From Icerya purchasi (lineage: Eukaryota > Arthropoda > Insecta > Hemiptera > Monophlebidae), in contig CM077115.1 in NCBI GenBank assembly GCA_039619475.1, forward strand, positions 448,745,292 to 448,809,291: a stretch of 64,000 nt of DNA, given 5' to 3'. The notes beneath the pieces are model-generated. The model saw only the letters and a program-made list of their open reading frames with translations, was not told the DNA's origin and ran no database searches. Made by a program: the position numbers and the translations under genes. Below are positions 57,760 to 64,000 of this stretch, piece by piece. Positions within the stretch are counted from its first letter, which is position 1; each line of letters begins with the position of its first letter.

Positions 57760-58610
57760 TTAACAGGGTTTATCGGCTCACATGCGCACTGGGACCTCGT
57801 TTATGATGGAACTCTATGTACAATATTCCTGGCACTGGAATGTCTGAGAAACCGACAAAATAAGACAATTACAATACTATCGGATTCGCAGGCCAGCTTA
57901 GCTAAATTAAAAAAAATACAAATCCGAATAAAGCGTATAATATTGAAATAAAGATTAGAAATCTGGTAATGAGACTATACAAACAAAGCGACATAGTCAA
58001 ATTTAAATGGATTCCTGCACACAGAGGAATTGAAGGAAATGAAATAATAGACAATTTATGTAAAATGGGAGAATATAAAAACAGGCAAATTCAAGTTACA
58101 CTGGGAGGAATTCGTTCCTTGTATAAGAGATGATATAGTTAGAAGATGGAATGCAGAGTATAAAAACAAGAGTGAAATAAAAGGGAAAATATATTACGCC
58201 ATTAAGAGCAAAATGGAGAATTGGTTTAAAAGGTTTAGAACATACATCTGTGCAATATGTCGCGTATAAGATTAGGCCATTTCACGGATTACACATTACA
58301 ATAATTAGGAATAACAAATAACAAATAATTGTAATGAATGCGGATTAAAGGGGTCAATCGAACATACGGTCTGGCAATATGAGAAATATAAAAAGGAATG
58401 AAAGGAATTTTAAATAAATATTACACATTACCGATATCTCTATACCAAATTGTAAAGGAGTCATAATTGTCCTTAGAATGTAAGGCGTTATATATAATTT
58501 TTTTAAAAACTGCTAATGTAAAAATATAAGAAGGAAAAGTTAGGTATTTAGATCTGAGTATAAACTGGCCAAAAGGCGAGAAAGCAGGGGCAAAAAAAAA
58601 AAAAAAAGTC
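57760..58610 (+). pseudogene. LINE RNase H and C-terminal domain with A-tail
   Basis: The plus strand reads IFLALECLRNRQNKTITILS then DSQASLAKL (RNase H catalytic Asp), NPNKAYNIEIKIRNLV, and FKWIPAHRGIEGNEIIDNLC (the H-RGI.GNE..D motif). It goes on through a decayed RLGHFT segment to NCNECGLKGSIEHTV..C, a CxxC...H..C zinc-binding end. A short A-run (about 58591-58606) forms the tail. Stops and small frameshifts are scattered through it. The layout is that of I-group LINEs. The part from 58068 on is duplicated in inverted orientation at 56897-57290. Confidence 0.75.
58068..58459 (+). repeat. right arm of a ~393-bp inverted repeat
   Basis: Inverse copy of 56897-57290. Here it continues on both sides into LINE sequence, so this is the parental context and the left arm is the derived or captured copy. 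Confidence 0.9.
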
Positions 58611-58951
58611 TTAAAAGTTATATTATAATCTGTTGTTTAGTTCTATTTTCATTTTTTATAAAAAACAAAGTATCTCTCGTGTACTGTTTGTAATGTAACC
58701 GTAATTATATGCTAGAACAACTTGGAACAACCGCACTTTTCAAAATTTTGTCATTTACGAGAGACTTAATACTCTTTCTAGAACTTATTCGTTTTCAACT
58801 ACTTTCGTAATTTTGAACTATAAAGTGTATACAATCTTAATAAAAAATGTTAATTGTTTTACGAAATAAAAATAAATTGAGTAAATTACCAAGTATAAAT
58901 AAGAGTCTAGATAGAAAAACACTGATGATATTTTTTCCCCGTCAAATATCT

Positions 58952-58990
58952 GTATTTACCCTATCGTTTACGTAACGATAGGGTAAATAC
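58952..58990. repeat. perfect 17-bp-arm hairpin
   Basis: GTATTTACCCTATCGTT and its exact complement are separated by 5 bases (TACGT). Nothing nearby explains the perfect pairing. Confidence 0.92.
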
Positions 58991-59459
58991 TGGAAAGGGA
59001 ACCATATCTATTACAAGGAACAATAGAGAAAATAAAAGGAAATCCGTACATTAGGTAAAACGGCAAAAAGGTAGATAAAGTCAGCCGTGATGAGATGAAA
59101 TGTATTTACGTTAAGATGAAAATAGCGAGATTACGTTTTAATATTTATCATCGCATTGTACCAATTTTCATAAAATTCTAATACCGTCACTCTCCCACCT
59201 ACTTTTTTTTTTCGTTTTCTATGAACACTGTTAATTTTAATATAGGCTGAAATAATAAACATTACACACCTACTGGAACAGAGATTTTTATCATAGTCTT
59301 AAAATACACATATTATACGGGAACGGTTAAATAAATGCGAAATAACATCTATTACTAATTAATATAAAAATACTAACGATTTCATAAATATAATTAAAAA
59401 CTAACTGTTATATTTCGAATTTTTGCCGTATTAATGGAGATAAAATTCAAAATCAAAAT

Positions 59460-59505
59460 CAAAAAAAAAAAAAAAAAAAAAAAAAAAAGAAAGAAAGAAA
59501 GAAAA
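59460..59505. repeat. poly(A)-(GAAA)n tract
   Basis: About 29 A residues followed by several GAAA units. It may be a retroposon tail; no body is recognised upstream. Confidence 0.85.
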
Positions 59506-60714
59506 ATAAAAAGGAAACGTGTTGGTTGTTGGTTAGAGAGAAAATTGTTGAAATGAATGCGCATTATGTTAAAAATAAAATAAGATAAGCGTTATTCGAG
59601 TGCGTTGAAAGAGAAGATGGTAAAATATTAATATTTCGAAAATAAAAATGACGGCACTCGATCTAAAAATAAGTATTACATTCGCAGCAAGGTAAACACT
59701 AAAAAAAAAAGTAAATAAATGAATGTTAACATTATATCGGTAGAGAATATTCTCCAGTGATAATTTAAAGAAGCGATAACCGAACACGAACACATTGAAC
59801 GGAAAAGGATCTCGTTATGTCCAACACAAATCCAATTTAAATAAATGAACGAATAATCAAGAGAAGCTTTTAATTAAAGTTGTATTTTAAAATATAAATT
59901 AATTCCAATCCGTTTATTACACTACTATAATTATTAGTTCTCTCCGTCTATTGCGCTTCCCTATAGTCCCTACTGAGCGACATGCATTTTTCCCCTTTCC
60001 CCTCAGTTATATAATTTTATTATTATAAAAAAAAATTACAGGTGTTTCCAAGTTCACCGGACTTTGGTTACTCCAATGCCTTTTTTTATCGACAGCGACC
60101 TGGACGCCGTCACGCCTCGTCCGATTTTTCTGACGAATTTATCGATATATCGACTACGAATTCTCGGTTTTTACTGCAGATAAATCGTGTGTTCACGGTA
60201 ACATTATCGGCTGATTCAATACAATTCATAACCAACTACACCCCGCAAAACGACACTGATGATACTGTAGAATTTTCATCATTCGGATTATTCGCATTTT
60301 TCAAATCGATGGTTATGCGCGCACGTTGCCTCCGTGTTTGAAAAATTAAAACATGCCTACGTCATGAGCTGTCAGGATCATTGGTATTCCGTTGGGGACT
60401 AGCGCGATTAATGCCAATTAAATGGGGGGGAATCTTTCGATTGATCTGTCATGTGATAATAAAAATAGATCAATACTTTTTCGAACTCGCAGTCCATTAT
60501 TGTCGCTGTTACTTTTATTTTGTATTTTTGATACTAAATCGCGTGTGAAAATTTGTCAGACAATTCGCCGATTGTTTCGATGACTTTTATTATTTAAACT
60601 GAAATTATCTATTGTAGAATATTTTTTCTACAACAGCGTTTGAATTCCACTTTTAAATATAAACCATTACTCGAATTTTAATTTTTCTTCTTAGCCCTGT
60701 ATTTCTACTAAACA

Positions 60715-61000
60715 TTTATTTCCTGATATGTGATGCAAACCACATCTTCTTTGAATGCCCTGTCCTTGATTCCGAGCGCTCTGTTTTGTACTCCAAAATC
60801 TTGGCACTGGGTCTTCCTACTCCGTATAATTCTTCCTTTGTCCTTTCCTTTTCATCTCCGCATATAATAATAATCCCTGTACTCCAATCTTTCCTACGCT
60901 CCATTTCTAATCGTCTCTTTATTTAACCCTTTCCTTAATTTCTGTTGTTGTTGGGTCAATGCCGCTGGCGCGCCCGAAAAAAAAAAAAACAAAAAAAAAA
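60715..61000 (+). pseudogene. LINE C-terminal end and 3' tail
   Basis: The plus strand reads CDANHIFFECPVLDSERSVL, then YSKILALGLPTPYNSSF and SNRL before a stop. The C..NHIFFECP motif is the last zinc-knuckle-like part of I/LOA/R1-group LINE ORF2 proteins. A short 3' UTR with TTGTTGTTGGGTC follows and ends in an A-rich tail (about 60977-61000). 5' truncated copy. Confidence 0.7.
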
Positions 61001-61699
61001 CAGTTTTCTTTATGGAGATATCATAAAATAAAATAAATCGTAATGGTTAGCGAGAATTTAAACATTGCATGTACATAAATAATATTTCTAGTAGAAACTA
61101 TTACTCCCGATGGCGGGATTCTTTAATAATTTTTCTATTTAAATTGCTCAAGTACCCCTAACGAAATTTATTTGTAGCGTGTTAATGGTTGATTGAATTA
61201 ATAAGAAATACCTTGACAAGATTCTGACTTTGGACCTGACGATTTTTCAGTGATGATACTCAGATTTTATAAAATATCAAATTACAAAAGGAAGGATTAT
61301 TTGGAGGCTGCGCGTGTAAAACATACGTGTCATAATGTAGACGTAATAGAATTAAAAATTTAAAAACAAGTTCAAAATAACAAAGTCTGAACCCTGAAAA
61401 TTGTTATCAACTGCCAGAGGAGGGGTTTATAATTTTTTAAGTCTGTGTATGAAGTGATAATACGTGACCAAGTAAGTTTCACATTCTAGTGATAAGATTT
61501 TCTTTTTTCTTTTATTTAATTTATTTTTTTTTCTTTTCTTATTCATTAGTTTATTTTTTTTTTTTTTTTAATGTAGGGAGCTAGTTTTATTTTATTCTAT
61601 TTTTTATCCATTTACTGGTTATTATATAATTTTTTCAGGTTTTCATTTATGTTATTCGGGTGTTGTTGATTGTGGGGAATTATTAGCCAGAAGAACGTT

Positions 61700-61745
61700 G
61701 TAATTTGATCCGGGCCAACAACAAACAAAAAAAAAAACAAAAAGT
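61700..61745 (+). mobile_element. possible LINE tail scrap
   Basis: GGGCCAACAACAAACAAAAA at the end of a short spacer resembles the GGGTC...A-rich end at 60950-61000. Only the tail can be seen. Confidence 0.25.
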
Positions 61746-61969
61746 TTCGCATCTAAATGCATTTCGAAATATTTAACAAAAGTGAACAATAGTATCGGCC
61801 CACTAGCGCATAAATAGTTAGGTGACGAGAGAAGGTTTTAGTAATGAATACAGAAAACGCTGGCTTAACGGCAGATATATTTAGTCCAATTTCATCGAAT
61901 GTCTCACTACAATACCAAACTCAGTCTCATTTATATAATTACACGCTTATTTCAGTTATATACCCATTC

Positions 61970-62527
61970 CATTTTCTTCATATCATTCATCTATTCTACA
62001 GACTTTCTATCTACTTACCGCGCGGTGCCAAGCATTCCTGTTCCAGCAACCGATCTTAAAATTCATATAAAACATAGCTTAAAAACCCCATGGCAGAGGA
62101 AATGGCAGCAAACATCAGAAACGAATAAGCTTCGCGTAATCAAGTCGTCAATATCACCGTGGAACATATCACTTCCAAATCGAAGAGATGACGTAATCAT
62201 CACCAGACTTCGACTGGGTCGCACACGCCTCACCTACGAATACTTACTAAATGGAACTGAGGCTCCTCAGTGTACCATGTGCACAGTGTTTCCTTCACCA
62301 TTTGCCATATCCTCACCGAATGCCCTTCATATTCCTTTGAAAAGAAATTATTCAACCTACCTTCTTCTCTTCCCCACATCCTTAAAGACAACTCCTCTTC
62401 ATTATCCAGTTTAATCATTTTCCTTCATAAGTCCGGACTCTACTCACTGATCTAATCCTCCTTCTGTGTCTCTATGACCATAGTTGCTGCACATGGCACA
62501 TAAAATTTAATTTAATAATAATAATAC
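61970..62527 (+). pseudogene. LINE C-terminal domain with (TAA)n tail
   Basis: The plus frame (61899-62414) contains WQRKWQQTSETNKLRVIKSS, then DDVIITRLRLGRTRLTYEYL and APQCTMCTV. After one frameshift TICHILTECPSYSFEKKLF follows, and the C-terminus ends in a TAA or TGA near 62450. The R.LTRLRiGHTrLTh.yLL, C..C......HIL.ECP pattern is the end of RNase H-bearing I/LOA LINEs. The 3' UTR includes GTTGCTGCACATGGCACATA and closes in (TAA)n at about 62513-62527. Confidence 0.8.
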
Positions 62528-63635
62528 CGCGCGCTTTCTTAGACTTATTTTTTTTTCTTCTATTTTTATATATTAATTAACAATTTATGCGAAAAAAGTT
62601 TTCCCCTTTGAGAAAATGGTCAGTTAAATATATTCCCTCTCTTCCCGGAAACATTTATATTACAGTTCGACAATAAAAACGGTTCTCTCGCTTTGAACCG
62701 AACATTCTTGACCTTTCTGTGACCTACATATGTGTCTGTTTCAGAGTTTGATCCAACTGAAGATTCTCTTGCTCTTTATCAAGAATGAGTGTCGTCCCTG
62801 TTATGTTATTCGCTATACAAACCCTTTTTTTTCTTTCCGCGTCGTTTTTATTTACTAAAGGAATTATTTTAACATTTACCGTACCAGACTCTATACTGAA
62901 ATCTGATCGTAGTGTGTCATAAGCTAAACCAAATTATTTATAATAAAAATATGCATGAAAATAAAAATAAAAATTTTAAATTTAACCCCTGTAATTGTAA
63001 TCTGATTAATGTGATAAATTAATAAAATTTATCGTGCAACTAATAGAAAGAGCCCACTTTTTTTTCTTTTTTTTTTTACCGACGCCACAAATTAACGTAC
63101 ATATATTTTTTTAAATGCAGAATTTATATTTTCCGTGGTATACACATTCTATTCAAATTCTTTTTTATTTTATCCAATATATATTTTACCCAAACAGATG
63201 ATTTTTATCGCAGATTTCAAACAACCTATTTGGAAATACATAGAATGCAGAAATATTACTATCAAAAAAGTTATAGCGGACGGAAAACAACATTTGAACG
63301 AATACAATTTCATACAAAACCACAACAACAAATTGTAAACCAAAACACAAATCAACAGAATTATATCGATGATACTCTACCAACTCTATAGCTTTAATAT
63401 ATTTCAGTCCTTCAAAAACATAAAGACAACACTGTCAATATCCTTCCGCCCCAACAAGAGTTAGTTTCTGCGCTACTTTGTCAGCACCAACTGTTCAGCG
63501 TGCCTGCACTTCGGTTATTTATAAATCCAGAATTGACTGATCGCAAGGATAATCAAGTCCAGGTGCCGAAATCGATAAGTATACTGAATGCGGGGACGAC
63601 CAAATGAAATAAATGACGACCGAGTGAGAAGAGAA

Positions 63636-63667
<32 letters not shown>

Positions 63668-64000
63668 CGTTATCTGTGTACAATTAAAGAAATATCTGCG
63701 TAAAAATAGAAAGTAACAAATTTGTACTGCTGCTATTACTGCGCTCTATGCGGAAAGCCAAGAAGAAGAATGCGTATCGATGATGTTGCTGCTTAACAGG
63801 TAGCCAAGCGCAACTGGAAACGGAAGCTCGATGGAAAAAACGATGGTGCTTGCTGCCTGGCAGGAACTGCGGATCAAACAACTAGCAGCTGGAATAAAGA
63901 TGGATCTGCAGCAAGGATAGCAAAGGGAAAAAACTAAATGAGTGGTAATTGCTGCGTAACCTTTGCACATTGCCCGAAATGAGTACTGCTGGACCTGTCG
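62528..64000. other. intronic DNA without recognised gene
   Basis: A+T-rich with an (AT)n array at about 63639-63660. The last 250 bases are less A+T-rich, but frames there have no recognisable domain and no PGRMC first-exon signature. Confidence 0.4.

Larger units (their letters stand above)
47317..64000 (-). other. PGRMC upstream intron (partial, at least 16.7 kb)
   Basis: It begins at the acceptor just right of 47316 and runs off the window. I looked on the minus strand for a KVFDVT..FYGP coding segment followed by a phase-1 donor and did not find one. It contains the LINE, mariner and inverted-repeat elements listed separately. Spans without any recognised feature are about 47.4-48.6, 50.2-54.8, 59.0-60.7, 61.0-61.9 and 62.5-64.0 kb. 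Confidence 0.7.

Noticed and set aside
62010..62030. possible splice donor (minus) for the missing PGRMC first exon, CGCGGTAAGTAG
   Set aside because: The bases before it do not encode the KVFDVT..FYGP segment, and the site lies in LINE coding sequence on the other strand.
1..64000. CRISPR arrays, bacterial operons, phage or viral genomes
   Set aside because: No regularly spaced repeats, no Shine-Dalgarno-led gene strings and no viral replication or capsid genes. Repeats are microsatellites and eukaryotic transposons.

Overview
The window is eukaryotic, strongly A+T-rich, nuclear DNA. Spliceosomal introns, many decayed non-LTR retrotransposons (Jockey, R1, RTE and I/LOA-like), a mariner element, hAT elements, tRNA-derived SINEs and dense AT microsatellites point to an arthropod, most likely an insect with a large, repeat-rich genome. 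I see no bacterial-style operon, no CRISPR array, no rRNA and no convincing functional tRNA gene.

The one gene I can support as intact lies on the minus strand. It encodes a membrane-associated progesterone receptor component (PGRMC/MSBP), a cytochrome-b5-like haem protein. Two coding exons are visible: an internal exon at 47167-47316 and the terminal coding exon at 21921-22090. Both splice junctions fit consensus, the reading phase (1/1) is kept, and the joined reading matches the C-terminal half of PGRMC. They are separated by an intron of about 25 kb. The first exon (membrane anchor and start of the b5 fold) was not found up to 64000, so the upstream intron is at least 16.7 kb. Everything from 22091 to the right end is therefore intronic, and everything left of 21921 is 3' UTR or downstream DNA.

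Downstream part (1-21.9 kb): a hAT-like element (3.48-4.42 kb) in a LINE endonuclease relic; a decayed AAA-ATPase-like/PD-(D/E)XK family gene (5.5-6.6 kb); RTE and Jockey relics (9.3-10.6 kb); a SINE (12.7-13.0 kb); a LINE (13.9-15.9 kb, minus); a mariner transposase relic (16.2-17.3 kb, minus); a hammerhead-like motif (18.3 kb); a Jockey RT relic (19.0-19.4 kb); a tRNA-like SINE head (19.5 kb); and an RNase H relic (20.1-20.4 kb).

The large intron (22.1-47.2 kb) holds a hAT element with an exact 8-bp target duplication (22.5-23.75 kb), a Penelope-like inverted repeat cluster (25.0-25.7 kb), a possible MULE relic (27.1-27.6 kb), a near full-length R1-clade LINE (28.7-32.5 kb), a second hAT element with an exact 8-bp duplication (32.84-33.55 kb), a LINE tail (36.3-36.7 kb), an unexplained repeated motif (40.0 and 42.4 kb) and an RTE element interrupted by a SINE (42.7-45.0 kb).

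The upstream intron (47.3-64 kb) holds a mariner C-terminal scrap (49.3 kb), a Jockey 3' end (49.6-50.2 kb), an I/LOA-like LINE (54.9-56.0 kb), a TA-flanked inverted-repeat element carrying a LINE fragment in inverted orientation to a second copy (56.66-58.6 kb), and two further LINE 3' ends (60.7-61.0 and 62.0-62.5 kb). All transposon proteins carry stops or frameshifts, so the only likely expressed protein gene I can identify is PGRMC.
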